The notes below the pieces were generated by a model, which was given only the letters and a program-made list of their open reading frames with translations, had not been told where the DNA came from and did not search any database. From CAWATZ01 sp963784995 (lineage in GTDB: Bacteria > Planctomycetota > Planctomycetia > Gemmatales > Gemmataceae), in NCBI GenBank assembly GCA_963784995.1, contig CAWATZ010000011.1, forward strand, positions 1-64,000: 64,000 nucleotides of DNA, written 5' to 3'. Of this stretch, positions 9,243 through 23,459 are shown piece after piece. The position numbers were made by a program, and so were the translations under genes. Numbering within the stretch: position 1 is the first letter of the stretch; the number at the start of each line of letters is the position of its first letter.

Positions 9243-12189
9243 GTGTCGCCGCCGCTGTCCTGCACCTGTCCGCAGTGCCGTCGCCCCTTTGCGCCCACCC
9301 TGACCTGCCCGCACTGCCAGCATGCCTTTGCCGCCGGCAACGGCGCCACCCTCGACCTGCCCGCTCCACCGGCCGGCGCCCAGACCTTATCGCTGGCCGA
9401 CGCTCCGGCCGGCGCGGACGAACCGGTCACCCTCGATCTTCCGGCTGGGTCGCCACAGGGAGCGGTCACCCGGGACTTGACCGACGGCCAGCCGGCCGCA
9501 GTGGTCACCGTGGACTTCCACGCCGAGGCGCCGCTCCCTGCGCCGGAAGCCGCTCCAATCCAGACAGGCCCGCCAACGCCCGGCCTGCCCGAGCGGATTG
9601 GTCGCTACGAGATCCGCGCCTTTGTGGGCGAAGGGGCCTTTGGCCGGGTCTACGAGGCCTATGACCCCCAGCTCAAGCGGGCCGTCGCCCTCAAGGTCGC
9701 CAAGATCGACAAGGCCGGCGACGAGCAGCGCCGCAAACGCTTTCTGCGCGAGGCCGAGGCCGCGGCCAACCTGCGGCATCCCAACATCGTGGCCGTCTTT
9801 GATGCCGGCGAGGAGGGCGAGCTGCTGTTCATCGCCAGCGACTTCATTCGCGGCGACACGCTGGAAGCCCGGCTGCAACAGGGTCGGCTGGACCGGCCGA
9901 CCGCCGTGCGCATTGTGCGGCGACTGGCCGAGGCGCTGGCCTACGCCCACGGCAAGAAGGTGGTTCACCGGGACGTCAAGCCGGCCAACGTGATGCTGAC
10001 GCCAGACGGCGAACCGCTGCTGATGGACTTCGGCCTGGCGGCCTTGCAGGAGCAGAGCGAGAAGTTGACGCAGGAGCAGGCGGTCATGGGCACGCCGCTG
10101 TACATGTCGCCGGAGCAGGCGGGGGAAAGGCAACGGCTGTGGGACCGGCCAGCGACCAGTATAGCCTGGGTGTGCTGTGCTACGAGATGCTGGCGGGCGA
10201 TACTCCCTTTGCCGGCCCGCCGCTGGTGGTGATGGCCAATCACCTCAAGGTCGATCCGCCGCCGCTGAGCCGCTTGGACCGGACCGTGCCGCGTGACCTG
10301 GAGGCCGTCTGTCTGAAGACGCTGGAGAAGGAACCGGCCCGGCGCTACGCCGACTGCTCGGCTCTCTCGGAGGATCTGCGCGCTGGGAGCGTGGCGAGCC
10401 GGTGCAGGCCCGGCCGATCGGCTGGGCGGGCCGAATGGTGCGCTGGAGCCGGCGCAACCCGCTGCCGGCAGGATTGGCGGCGGCGACGGTGCTGAGCTTG
10501 GTGCTGGGGGCAGGGGTTGGGACCGGGCTGGCGCTGTGGGCGCTGGCGGAGGCCGAGCAGGCAAAGAAGGATCGCGACCGGGCCGAAGATGAGAAGAAAA
10601 AGAAAGATGAGGAGCTTGGTCGTACGGAGTGGGCGGTGTACCTCAACCGGATCACGCTGGCTCATTTTGAATGGCAACACGGCAGCGTCGCCCTGGTCAG
10701 GGACCACCTGGACGGCTGTCAGTGGAACTTGCGGGGCTGGGAGTACCATTATCTGGCCACCCTGCTCAACAAGGACACCCTCAAGGGGCACACACGCTGG
10801 GTCAGTTCTGTGGCGTTCAGCCCCGATGGCAAACGCATCGTCAGCGCCAGCGACGACAGCACGGTGAAGGTATGGGATGCCGTCAAGGGCAGCGAAACCC
10901 TGGCCTTCAAGGGGCATACACGCGCGGTCCGTTCCGTGGCGTTCAGCCCCGATGGCAAACGCATCGTCAGCGCCAGCGACGACAAGACGGTGAAGGTCTG
11001 GGATGCAGACAAGGGCAGCGAAACCCTGGCCTTCAAGGGGCATACACACGCGGTCGCTTCCGTGGCGTACAGCCCCGATGGCAAACGCATCGTCAGCGCC
11101 AGCTTTGACAGCACGGTGAAGGTCTGGGATGCCGACAAGGGCAGCGAAACCCTCACCCTCAAGGGGCACACAGGTCAGGTCAATTCCGTGGCGTTCAGCC
11201 CCGATGGCAAACGCATCGTCAGCGGCAGTTGGAACTTGGGTACGCAGCGCAAAGCTCTCCCTGGTGACGTGAAGGTCTGGGTTGCAGACAAGGGCAGCGA
11301 AACCCTGACCCTCAAAGGGCACACAAACAGGGTCACTTCCGTGGCGTACAGCCCCGATGGCAAACGCATCGTCAGCGCCAGCCAGGACCAGACAGTGAAG
11401 GTCTGGGATGCCGACAAGGGCAGCGAAACCCTCTCCCTCAAGGGGCACACAGAAGGGGTCAGTTCCGTGGCGTTCAGTCCCGATGGCAAACGCATCGTCT
11501 CCGGCAGCTTTGACAAGACGGTGAAAGTCTGGGATGCCGACAAGGGCAGCGAAACCTTCACCCTCAAGGGGCACGAACTCGGGGTCAGTTCTGTGGCATT
11601 CAGTCCCGATGGCAAACGCATCGTCAGCGCCAGCTTTGACAGCACGCTGAAGGTCTGGGATGCCGTCACGGGCAGCGAAACCTTCACCCTCAAGGGGCAC
11701 ACAGGCTCAGTCTGGTCTGTGGCATTCAGTCCCGATGGCAAACGCATCGTCAGCGCCAGCTTTGACAGCACGGTGAAGGTCTGGGATGCCGTCAAGGGCA
11801 GCGACATCCTCACCCTCAAGGGGCACACAGGTCAGGTCAATTCCGTGGCGTACAGCCCCGATGGCAAACGCATCGTCAGCGCCAGCTTTGACAGCACGGT
11901 GAAGGTCTGGGATGCCGTCAAGGGCAGCGACATCCTCACCCTCAAGGGGCACACAGGTCAGGTCAATTCCGTGGCGTACAGCCCCGATGGCAAACGCATC
12001 GTCAGCGCCAGCCAGGACCAGACAGTGAAGGTCTGGGATGCCGTCAAGGGCAGCGACATCCTCACCCTCAAGGGGCACACAGGTCAGGTCAATTCCGTGG
12101 CGTACAGTCCCGATGGCAAACGCATCGTCAGCGCCAGCTTTGACAGCACAGTGAAGGTCTGGGATCTTGCTGCCGTCAAGCCGAAATGA
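9243..12189 (+). CDS. Membrane Ser/Thr protein kinase with C-terminal WD40 propeller, two frameshifts
   Basis: GTG 9243 has AAGGAG upstream. The N-terminus carries two CxxC pairs (CTCPQC, CPHC), a zinc-ribbon-like start, then a low-complexity linker and a Hanks-type kinase: VALKVAK lysine, HRDVKPANVML, DFGLA and MSPEQAG. Frame changes occur at about 10121 (a GGGGG run; one more G restores EQAGGKATAVGPASDQYSLG) and about 10375 (restoring EDLRAWERGEPVQ). One transmembrane helix (about 10460-10545) and a charged coiled coil follow, then 11 WD40 repeats of about 42 residues (10780-12170). This is the planctomycete eSTK-WD40 receptor plan: cytosolic kinase, external or periplasmic propeller. Both shifts look like single-base losses. 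Confidence 0.75.
10780..12170 (+). repeat. 11 near-identical 126-bp WD40-coding repeats
   Basis: The kinase C-terminus is built from about 11 tandem units of about 126 bp, each containing nearly the same GTGGCGTTCAGCCCCGATGG core and the peptide VAFSPDGKRIVSAS. Units near 11810-12130 are almost identical to each other, including synonymous positions, which points to recent unit duplication or gene conversion. One unit (about 11215-11290) carries a 12-residue insertion. Confidence 0.85.
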
Positions 12190-12241
12190 TCGGCTCTGGA
12201 TTGAACGGTTGCGACGAATCGCGCTGACATGAGAGACGTTC

Positions 12242-13134
12242 ATGAGCATCAGCCTGACCATCATCGCCGGGCCGCAGCAGGGCCGCTCAGTTTCCTTTAC
12301 CGACCATCACTGCCGGACCCCAGCAGGATCGGCGGCGGAGGGACAGGCGAAGTCTTCAAGGGCCGCAGCAACGCCGATGGTGCCCTGGTTGCCATCAAGA
12401 TCATCCGCCCCAGGGTCCAGGTGTCGGCCTCCGACGTGGCCCGCTTCCTGCGTGAAGCCCGCACCCTGATGAAGTTGCAGCACCCCGGCATCGTCGGCTA
12501 TCGGGACCTGAACGAGAGCCTGGACCTGCTCTACTTCGTGATGGAGTACGTCCCCGGCTCCAACCTGGCCGAGTTGGCCGACCGCTTTCCCGGCGGCGTG
12601 CTGCCGGTGGCTACGGCAGTGCGGCTGCTGTGCCAGGCCCTGGACGCCCTGAGCTACGCCCACGGCATGGGCTTCGTCCACCGCGACGTCAAGCCAAGCA
12701 ATCTCCTGGTGACGCAGGAAGGGGGCCGGGAGACGGTCAAGCTGGCCGACTTCGGGCTGGCCAAGGCCTACCACGCCTCGCCGCTGAGCGGACTGACCCT
12801 GACCGGAGTGGCCGGCGGCACGGCCCCCTTCATGCCGCCGGAGCAGGCCCTCGACTTCCGCAGCGCCCGACCGGCCGCCGACCAGTTCGCCGCCGCGGCC
12901 ACGCTGTACGTGCTGCTGACCGGCCAATCCGTCTACGACGGCCCCACCTCGCTGGACATGATGGTGCAGGCGCTCCAGGATGACTATGCGATCCGTCCCC
13001 TGCGGCAGCACCGGCCCGAACTGCCGGCCCGGCTGGAGCAGGTGCTGCAGCGGGCCCTGGCCCATCGGCCCGAGGCGCGCTTCCCGGACGTGCTGGCCTT
13101 CCGCCGTGAGTTGGTGCCGTTCGCGGATGGCTGA
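12242..13134 (+). CDS. Ser/Thr protein kinase with deleted FHA domain
   Basis: ATG 12242 begins SLTIIAGPQQGRSVSF, the usual first strand of an FHA domain in planctomycete FHA-kinases. Within about 25 codons this frame is lost and kinase sequence appears in a neighbouring frame (RIGGGGTGEVFKG, glycine loop), which is also open from ATG 12229. The kinase is otherwise complete: VAIKII lysine, HRDVKPSNLLV, LADFGLAKAY and GTAPFMPPEQAL. About 290 residues, no transmembrane helix, so cytosolic. The FHA core, linker and early kinase boundary appear to have been lost in one deletion that also changed frame. It lies 50 bp after the WD40 kinase and may be co-transcribed. Confidence 0.65.
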
Positions 13135-13166
13135 GAATGCCCCAGGGTGCAGAAGTCGAGCTTCAA

Positions 13167-13295
13167 GGCTGTGCCAAAACCCCTCCCCCCAGCCCCCTCC
13201 CCCGAAGCGGGGAGGGGGAGCAAAACAGCAATCGCCGGCCCTTTGCTCCCCTCCCCGCTTCGGGGAGGGGGCTGGGGGAGGGGTTTGGCACAGCC
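13167..13295. repeat. Large GC-rich inverted repeat between convergent genes
   Basis: Arms 13167-13224 and 13242-13295 are nearly complementary (GGCTGTGCCAAAACCCCTCC facing GGAGGGGTTTGGCACAGCC), around a 17-bp loop. It sits between the convergent kinase and nitroreductase genes and ends 3 bp before the latter's stop, so it could act as a bidirectional transcription terminator; a mobile palindrome is the alternative. Confidence 0.8.
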
Positions 13296-13297
13296 TC

Positions 13298-13891
13298 TCA
13301 CACCACTCGGCACGCCTCGTCAAACTCCAGCCGAGGGCTGCGTGGGTACAGCTTGCTGCTGTCGCCGTGACCGAGGTTGCACAGGAAGTTCGATTTGACT
13401 GTCGTGCCGGCGAAGAACGCCTCGTCCACCTTGGCGTTGTTGAAGCCGGACATCGGCCCGCAGTCCAGCCCGAGGGCCCGCGCCGCCAGCATGAAGTACG
13501 CCCCTTGCAGCGAGCCGTTCCGCAGCGCGATGTACTCCAGCACAGGTTCCGGGAGGTCCTTGAACCACGCCTTCGCATCCGCGTGCGGGAACAGCTTCGG
13601 CAGCTTCTCGTAGAAGCGAATGTCCATGCCGATGATGGCGGTGACCGGAGCGATCATGGTCTTGGCCACGTTGCCGGCATCGAGAGCGGGTTTCAGCTTC
13701 TCCTTCGCCGCCTGCGACTTCACGAACACAATGCGCATCGGACACATGTTCGCCGACGTGGCGCCCATCCGGGCAAGGTCATAAACCTGCCGCAGCAGCG
13801 CGTCGTCGATCGGCCTGTCCAGCCAGACCGAGTGCGTCCGCGCATTGCGGAACAGGAGGTCCAACCCTTCGTCGTTCAGCACCTTGCTCAT
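13298..13891 (-). CDS. rutE: RutE/HadB-type nitroreductase family protein (probable malonic semialdehyde reductase)
   Basis: 197 residues, the length of RutE (196). GAGGAG lies before ATG 13891. The nitroreductase-fold FMN signature is present: an early RTHSVWLDRPID segment, ATSANMCPMRIVFV (FMN phosphate and isoalloxazine contacts), GAYFMLAARALGLDCGPMSG and the C-terminal LCNLGHGD. In pyrimidine degradation RutE reduces malonic semialdehyde to 3-hydroxypropionate using NADPH. No other rut genes are in the window, so a more general flavin reductase role is equally possible. Confidence 0.7.
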   Translation of the reverse strand: MSKVLNDEGLDLLFRNARTHSVWLDRPIDDALLRQVYDLARMGATSANMCPMRIVFVKSQAAKEKLKPALDAGNVAKTMIAPVTAIIGMDIRFYEKLPKLFPHADAKAWFKDLPEPVLEYIALRNGSLQGAYFMLAARALGLDCGPMSGFNNAKVDEAFFAGTTVKSNFLCNLGHGDSSKLYPRSPRLEFDEACRVV

Positions 13892-14031
13892 CGTGTTGCT
13901 CCTCAGGTTTGCTGGTCCTTGTCCCAGCCTGCTCCGGCTGGAACCGGCTCATTGTACGTGCAGGCGAGGCAGGGGCCAGGCGCAAGCCGACCGGAGGAAT
14001 ACGCGGGTTCTTGCCCTGGTCGGATCCTTTC

Positions 14032-14412
14032 TCAGGTGTGCCCGAACAGACCAAAGCGCATGCCTTGCTTCTTGAAGGTTTCCTTGCGGAAGATGGGGTT
14101 ATAGCGCAGGTACACTCCCAGCCGATACAGCGAACGCATGTTGGTTTTGAGGTCGAAGGTGCGCCAGAAAATGGAGCCAAGGCTATTGAAGCGCGACCGG
14201 GCCTGGAAACAGGCCTCGGTCAGCTCCTCGGGGCTCATCAACTGCGGACGAAAGGCGGCGTGGTTGAACCGATACTGCGGATGCAGCCACCACTTGCCAT
14301 CGTACAGCAGGCGGCCCTCCGTCTGCAGTTTCCGGTACAACGGCGTGTTCGGATAGGGCATGAGGATGTTGAAGGCCGCGAAGCAGAAAAAGTCCTCGGC
14401 TGACAGTTGCAA
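14032..14412 (-). pseudogene. C-terminal remnant of a B12-binding radical SAM protein
   Basis: The 126-residue frame opens in mid-protein: FAAFNILMPYPNTPLYRKL and KWWLHPQYRFNHAAFRP are typical of the segment after the TIM barrel in large B12-dependent radical SAM proteins of planctomycetes (about 450-550 residues). The B12-binding domain, the CxxxCxxC motif and most of the barrel are absent, and a gene-like N-terminus cannot be found upstream to about 14640. It is a 5'-truncated fragment. Confidence 0.65.
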
Positions 14413-14801
14413 CCAACCCAGGATTTCAGCGACTTCAGCACGCTCCTCCTCATCAGCTCACGATACGTTCCGGCTTCGAGCGGCTTTCGAGGACAGTGGA
14501 AACCACGGATCGCATCGCGTGGCCCTTCGCCTTGGGGCTTCGACCGTGGCAGGTTTGCAGCCGACAGGATAACTTTGCTTCCACCCTCCACCAGTCCGCG
14601 GTTCTCGATCGGCCCGTTTCCCAATGATTGCATTCCGCCCGGGCAACGCAGCCAGGCACCGCCCCTGGCTTGCTGAGCCGGGCGGGGGAGTGGATTCGAC
14701 TGGTTTTCAGGGCGTCACCAGGGCTTCAGGGATTTCTCTGCATTCGTGGCACGATCCTTGCGTTGGGTGGTGGGGAACGGCCCAACAACGTGGAGTGACG
14801 T
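14413..14801. other. 389-bp stretch without a supportable gene
   Basis: Several short overlapping frames exist on both strands, but none has a plausible start site and consistent codon use. It may hold further decayed sequence from the radical SAM remnant on its left. A promoter for the gene starting at 14802 is expected at its right end but no clear -10/-35 pair is visible. Confidence 0.5.
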
Positions 14802-15203
14802 ATGACACAGATGCTTGATTGTATGGTGAACTACTTCGGACTGGACGAGGACGAACGTCCCGGCTATCGGCGGTACGTGTGTTACCACATCGTTGCCGGC
14901 CCCGGACCGACGGAGGGTTCCGGGGTGGCGTCGATCACGACGGTGGCGATCTACGATGACAGCGAGCGCTGCACCTACTGCCAGCACTTGCACGCGGTCG
15001 ATACGGGAGGCCCGGCGGCGGCGCTCGCCAAAGCGATCCGCTATCTCGACTCCTACCACGCCAGCGACCGCATGCGGCGAATCCAGAGCGCGATCCGCGA
15101 CCTCGGCGGTGATCCGCCGGCGGAAGCCGCCCTGGCACGCTCGGCCCTTGGTCCCGCTGCCAATGCCCCGGACTGGGGAACGACCTTACTCACTGGTCCG
15201 TGA
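14802..15203 (+). CDS. Hypothetical protein
   Basis: ATG 14802 has GGAG about 8 bases upstream. The 133-residue soluble protein begins MTQMLDCMVNYFGLDEDERP, has a conserved-looking CTYCQHLHAVD segment (CxxC followed by two His, possibly metal binding) near residue 63, and ends in a helical arm and an Ala/Pro-rich tail. No family recognised. It is isolated, converging with the sigma54 regulator gene. Confidence 0.5.
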   Translation: MTQMLDCMVNYFGLDEDERPGYRRYVCYHIVAGPGPTEGSGVASITTVAIYDDSERCTYCQHLHAVDTGGPAAALAKAIRYLDSYHASDRMRRIQSAIRDLGGDPPAEAALARSALGPAANAPDWGTTLLTGP

Positions 15204-15259
15204 TCCCGGCGCCGCATGAGTGAGCGAATGGCACAGGCAGGCCAGAGAGAAGTTCTTGC

Positions 15260-16711
<1,452 letters not shown>

Positions 16712-16831
16712 GGTCGGCTCCGCCACGGTACGCTGGGGGAAGAAAAGACGGCACAGTCATTGTCGGGGCGCTGGCTCGGCCTGTCCAGCCGGGGAGATCA
16801 TGGCACGCGACTGAGGGTGTTCGGCAAGAAG

Positions 16832-16899
16832 GGCGAGCGGCGCGGCGTCAGCCCGCCGGTAAAGCCTTCTACCGGCGGGCTGACGCCGCGCCGCTCGCC
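16832..16899. repeat. Perfect 29-bp inverted repeat
   Basis: Arms 16832-16860 and 16871-16899 are perfectly complementary (start GGCGAGCGGCGCGGCGTCAG) around a 10-bp loop. It lies in the divergent gap between the NtrC-type regulator (starts 16711, minus) and the hybrid histidine kinase (starts 16925, plus), where a terminator would not be expected, so a mobile palindromic repeat is more likely. Confidence 0.85.
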
Positions 16900-16924
16900 A
16901 TATCGTTAGGGCCTCCAAGGAGAG

Positions 16925-19741
<2,817 letters not shown>

Positions 19742-19859
19742 GACAGCGGAGAGTCTCGAAGGGCTCTCTTTGGAGGCTCGAACAGAACCCCTCCCTCTGC
19801 TTCGGGGAGGAGTTCTGTCAGAGCCTCTGACGCAGAACCGCTCAGAAGGTTATCCCGGG

Positions 19860-20342
19860 TCAGCGCTCGGCTTGCAGGTGCGCCTCCACGAACCACAGCC
19901 ACTTGTCGATGCCGCGCGACACCTCGGTGAACAGGTCCGCCGTGTCCAGGTCGTTCAGCTCGTTCGCCTGGTCGATCGCTTTGCGTGCCGACTTGCCGAA
20001 CGCCGCCAGCACCGAGGACAGGGCCTCGACGTGACTGCGGCCGTCCACGGCGTTGGCCGGGTACTCCGGCAGCGAGCTGCGTTTCGCCACCATCCGGGCC
20101 GTCCCTTCCGCCACGCCGCCCAGCTGCACCGCCCGCTCGGCAATCTCGTCCACGTACTCGTCCACGTCGTCGTTGATCTCGTCGAACAGCTCGTGCAGGG
20201 CGATGAAGTTCGGCCCCTTGACGTTCCAGTGGGCTTGCTTGACCTGCGTTTGCAGGTCCTTGCAGTCGGCCAGCCGGGCATTGAGCAGCTCGACCACTTT
20301 CACGCGAATCGCTTCGGACAGGTCGTTCTTCGTCTTGAACAT
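19860..20342 (-). CDS. dps: Dps family DNA-protecting ferritin-like protein
   Basis: 160 residues from ATG 20342 with GGGAG upstream; the usual Dps length. The ferroxidase-centre ligands are present: HWNVKGPNFIALHELFDEIND (His39, His50, Asp/Glu pair) and a later DEIAERAVQLGG helix. Dps dodecamers oxidise Fe(II) with peroxide, store iron and shield DNA in the cytoplasm. A TATAAT on the minus strand (20431-20436) lies about 90 bp upstream, in the divergent gap with the MoxR cluster, but no convincing -35 is seen. Confidence 0.85.
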   Translation of the reverse strand: MFKTKNDLSEAIRVKVVELLNARLADCKDLQTQVKQAHWNVKGPNFIALHELFDEINDDVDEYVDEIAERAVQLGGVAEGTARMVAKRSSLPEYPANAVDGRSHVEALSSVLAAFGKSARKAIDQANELNDLDTADLFTEVSRGIDKWLWFVEAHLQAER

Positions 20343-20430
20343 GATGCGTCTCCCGGTGGAAGTTGTGGAAAGGCGAGGAAAGGACAGCGAAAGGCGGCAG
20401 CCCCAGGGCACCATCGGCGCCGCATCCATC

Positions 20431-20436
20431 ATTATA
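20431..20436 (-). promoter_or_regulatory. Candidate -10 element for dps
   Basis: Minus-strand TATAAT, 89 bp upstream of the dps start. No good -35 hexamer is present at 16-18 bp, so this is only a candidate; a dps promoter with an alternative sigma factor or an activator would fit such an arrangement. Confidence 0.3.
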
Positions 20437-20528
20437 GCGTCCTTGAGTACCAATCGTCCGGCGAATGATTGCGGAAGTCGATCCGGAAAAGGATTGCATC
20501 CGGCAAGTCGGCGGGCATAATAAGAACC

Positions 20529-21512
20529 GTGGCTGATCCGGAACAGCCCACCGGATGGCCGCCGGTTCCGCTGCCGCTGGCCGCGCCGAGACTCGCATGG
20601 GCTCATGGGACTCCACCGATGAAGTTTCAGCTGGGAGCGATGTCTGTCGGAGACATCCTCGACCGCGGCCTCCGGATCCTGCTGCGCCGCCTGGGCACGT
20701 TCTACGTCCTCAACCTGGTCTTGCTGTGGCCGATCCTGCTCGTCTCCCTGGCGATCCCGCTGGTCCCGCCGCTTTTCCTGCTGGTGTTTTCTCTCGGCAT
20801 CCTGGTGCTGAGCGTCATCCTGGGCCAGGTGACTGCCGGCGCGACGATCACGGTCATCGCCAACGACTACATCGATGAGCCGGTCAGCACCGGGGCCGCG
20901 ATCAGGGCCGCGTTTGCACGGCTGGGGCCGCTGGTCGGCACGGCGATCCTGTCCGGCCTGATCATCGGGCTCGGCATGGTGCTCCTGATCATCCCCGGCA
21001 TCATCTTCGCCCTGATGTACGCGCTGGTCGGCCAGGTCGTCATGCTGGAAGGAAAATCGACCGGGGCAGCGTTGAGCCGGAGCCAGGAGCTGACTGCCGG
21101 CTTCCGCGGCCGGATCTTCGGCATCATGCTGCTGGTCGGCCTGCTGATGGGGATTCTCAACTTCGGCGTCGTCCTGGCCCTGGCGACGGCTTTCCCGCCG
21201 GGAGGACCGGTGCAAACACCCGCCGGGTTTGTGATGCAGCCCTACAACTTCGGCAACTTCGCGATCAACCAGGTGGCCAGCTTCCTGGTCGAAGTGCTTA
21301 CAGGGGCTTATGCGTCCGTCTGCCTGACGCTGGTCTACTTTGACCTGCGCGTCCGCAAGGAAGGGTACGACCTGGAAGTGGCCGCTCGCAAGAGTCTCCT
21401 CCGAGATTCCGCGCAAGTCGGAGCCCATTTTGCAAGCTCTGAGGCTCCTTCTCCGACCAGCGATTACCAATCGGAGAAGGACACCCACGGAATGCAGCAG
21501 GAGAGGGAATGA
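20529..21512 (+). CDS. Multi-pass membrane protein, glycerophosphodiester-phosphodiesterase-membrane-domain-like
   Basis: Six or so hydrophobic helices in a 327-residue product (for example FYVLNLVLLWPILLVSLAIP, and AILSGLIIGLGMVLLIIPGI). The GAMSVGDILDRGLRILLRR start and the regular helix pattern match the membrane domain found beside MoxR/DUF58 clusters. GTG 20529 is chosen; ATG 20619 (MKFQLGAMSVG) is a strong alternative, because the first 30 residues are Pro-rich and poorly conserved-looking. Ends in a 4-bp overlap with the DUF4129 gene and so opens the operon. Confidence 0.65.
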   Translation: MADPEQPTGWPPVPLPLAAPRLAWAHGTPPMKFQLGAMSVGDILDRGLRILLRRLGTFYVLNLVLLWPILLVSLAIPLVPPLFLLVFSLGILVLSVILGQVTAGATITVIANDYIDEPVSTGAAIRAAFARLGPLVGTAILSGLIIGLGMVLLIIPGIIFALMYALVGQVVMLEGKSTGAALSRSQELTAGFRGRIFGIMLLVGLLMGILNFGVVLALATAFPPGGPVQTPAGFVMQPYNFGNFAINQVASFLVEVLTGAYASVCLTLVYFDLRVRKEGYDLEVAARKSLLRDSAQVGAHFASSEAPSPTSDYQSEKDTHGMQQERE

Positions 21513-22159
21513 CGTTGCTGACCCGGTGCCTGACGTGGCTGTGGCTCCTGGCCGGGAGCAGCGCGGGAGCGGCCGGGCCTGACGACGAGACGGTCCGTCG
21601 GACCCTGGCCGGGGTGTTCGACCGGAGCGAGTTCGACGAGTCGCCTCGCGGACTCGACCTGCGCCGGATGCTGGCCGAGCTGTTCGCCTGGCTCGGCTCG
21701 CTCCTGGACGCCGCGCCGGGGCTGTTCTGGCTGCTGCTCCTGGGCTGCCTGCTGCTGCTGGGGTTGCTGGTGGGCCACCTCGTCTGGACCGTCTGCTCCG
21801 CCCTTTCCTGGAACCGGCGCCGGAAGGGAGAAGAACACGTGCAAAGGCGCCGGCGGCTGTCCGCTTCCTTCGCGGCCGCCGCGGAAAAGGCGGCGGCCGA
21901 CGGCGACTACACCGAGGCGGTGCGCTGCCTGTTCCTGTGCTTGGTCCATCATTTTGACGAGAGCGGCAGGCTCAGCTTCCTGCCGTCGGGGACCAACCGG
22001 GAATACCTGGAGCAGTTCGTCGGCCGGCCGACCGTCCACGCCGACCTGGCCGTCTTCGTCGAGACTCTCGACCACGACTGGTACGGCCAGCGCCCCACGC
22101 CGCCCGAGCAGTACCGTCGCTGCCGGGACCTGTTCGACCGGGTCTACGGGTGGGCGTGA
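21509..22159 (+). CDS. DUF4129 domain membrane protein
   Basis: Overlaps the upstream gene by 4 bp. 216 residues with a signal-like N-terminus (LTRCLTWLWLLAGSSAGA), one transmembrane helix (about 69-95, LFWLLLLGCLLLLGLLVGHL), and a C-terminal helical DUF4129 domain: ADGDYTEAVRCLFLCLVHHF then GTNREYLEQF and FDRVYGW. Proteins of this type sit beside MoxR and DUF58 proteins in many bacteria; function unknown, probably a membrane adaptor. Confidence 0.75.
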   Translation: MTLLTRCLTWLWLLAGSSAGAAGPDDETVRRTLAGVFDRSEFDESPRGLDLRRMLAELFAWLGSLLDAAPGLFWLLLLGCLLLLGLLVGHLVWTVCSALSWNRRRKGEEHVQRRRRLSASFAAAAEKAAADGDYTEAVRCLFLCLVHHFDESGRLSFLPSGTNREYLEQFVGRPTVHADLAVFVETLDHDWYGQRPTPPEQYRRCRDLFDRVYGWA

Positions 22160-23459
22160 GCCCGGTGGTTTCCCCGGAGAGTGACACCCGCGCTGTGAGC
22201 AACACCCTGCCAATCCCCGAACCGTCCGCCGGCCTGCCGGCGCCAACCGGCCTGGACGCGCAAACCGGCTTGCGGCGCCTGCCCTGGTGGTGGGTCCCGG
22301 CGGCGCTGTTCCTGGTGGCCGTCCTGGCGGGGCTGTTCCTTGCCCGGCCGCCCGATCGGCCGGAGCAGCGCAGCATCTACGACGCGACCCGGTCGGGCAC
22401 CCGGGCGGCCTACCTGCTGCTGCAGGACCTGGGTTACCCGGTCAAGCCGTCCCGGCGGCTCGTCCAGGGGCGAGTTCGCTGGTTGCTCTTTCCCACCACC
22501 AGCGCGGAGCAGGCCGACCCGGTGGGCGACTGGGTCAAATCCGGTGGGACCCTGGTCCTGGCCGAGAGGGACGGCACGCTGGCCCGGGCCATCGGCTTGC
22601 CGGTCACCACCTCCCGGCAAGACGCCGAGCCGGTCACGGTCCCTCTCGATGGCCCGAAGCGGGTTCACGTCGGCAGGGCGATCGTGACCGGGCCGGCCGA
22701 CCGGGCCCCCTGGCGTACCTGGCCGCCTGGCGCAGACGAGCCCCTGGTCAGCGTTTACCGAATGGGCCGGGGCCAGGTCTGGCTGCTGCATCGCCCCGGG
22801 ATGCTGCGCAATGACCAGCTGCGGGCCAGCCTGAACGATGGAGCCGGCAACGCCGTGGTGGTGAGCCGGCTGGCCGAGGCCACCCGGGGCGATCCGGCCA
22901 CCACCATCTGGTTTGACGAGTACCACCACGGTCTCCGCGACCGCCCCGGGGTCGCCGACCTGCTGCTGGAGCCGCCGCTCCGCTGGGTGACGCTGCAGGG
23001 CATCGTCCTGCTGGTCTTGCTGCTGTGGCAGCAGGTGCCGCGCTTCGGGGCGCTGACGCCGCCGCCACCCGCCCGGCGGCGGTCCAAGGAGGAGTACCTG
23101 GTTGCGATCGCCCAGCTCCTGCAGCGCAAGGGGGCTTATGCCGACGCGGTCGAGACGGTCCGCCAGGCCCTGGTCCGCGACCTGGAGCAGTCCCTGGGGC
23201 TGCCGGCCGGAACGCCGAGCGATGCCCTCGCCCGGCTGACTGCCCAGCGCCGGCGCGGGCTGGACGAGGAACGGCTGCGCTCCCGGCTCGACCCCGGCCG
23301 GCCGCCGCCGGGACACAAGCCCGAAGCAGCCGGACACAAGCCCAGCGCCGGGACCGACCAACCATCCCGGCGCTGGCGCTTCGGGCTTGTGTCCGGGCCG
23401 GCCGCCGGTGTCCGAGGAAGCGTTTCTCCGAACCCTGGACGAATTCGAGGCCATCCGCC

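Noticed and set aside
10345..11700. 451-residue minus-strand frame over the WD40 kinase
   Set aside because: Repeats its own sequence every 42 residues as the antisense of the WD40 block, with no ribosome site and no recognised fold.
10780..12170. Possible CRISPR array (regular direct repeats)
   Set aside because: Units are 126 bp, coding, in frame, and separated by no spacers; they encode WD40 blades.
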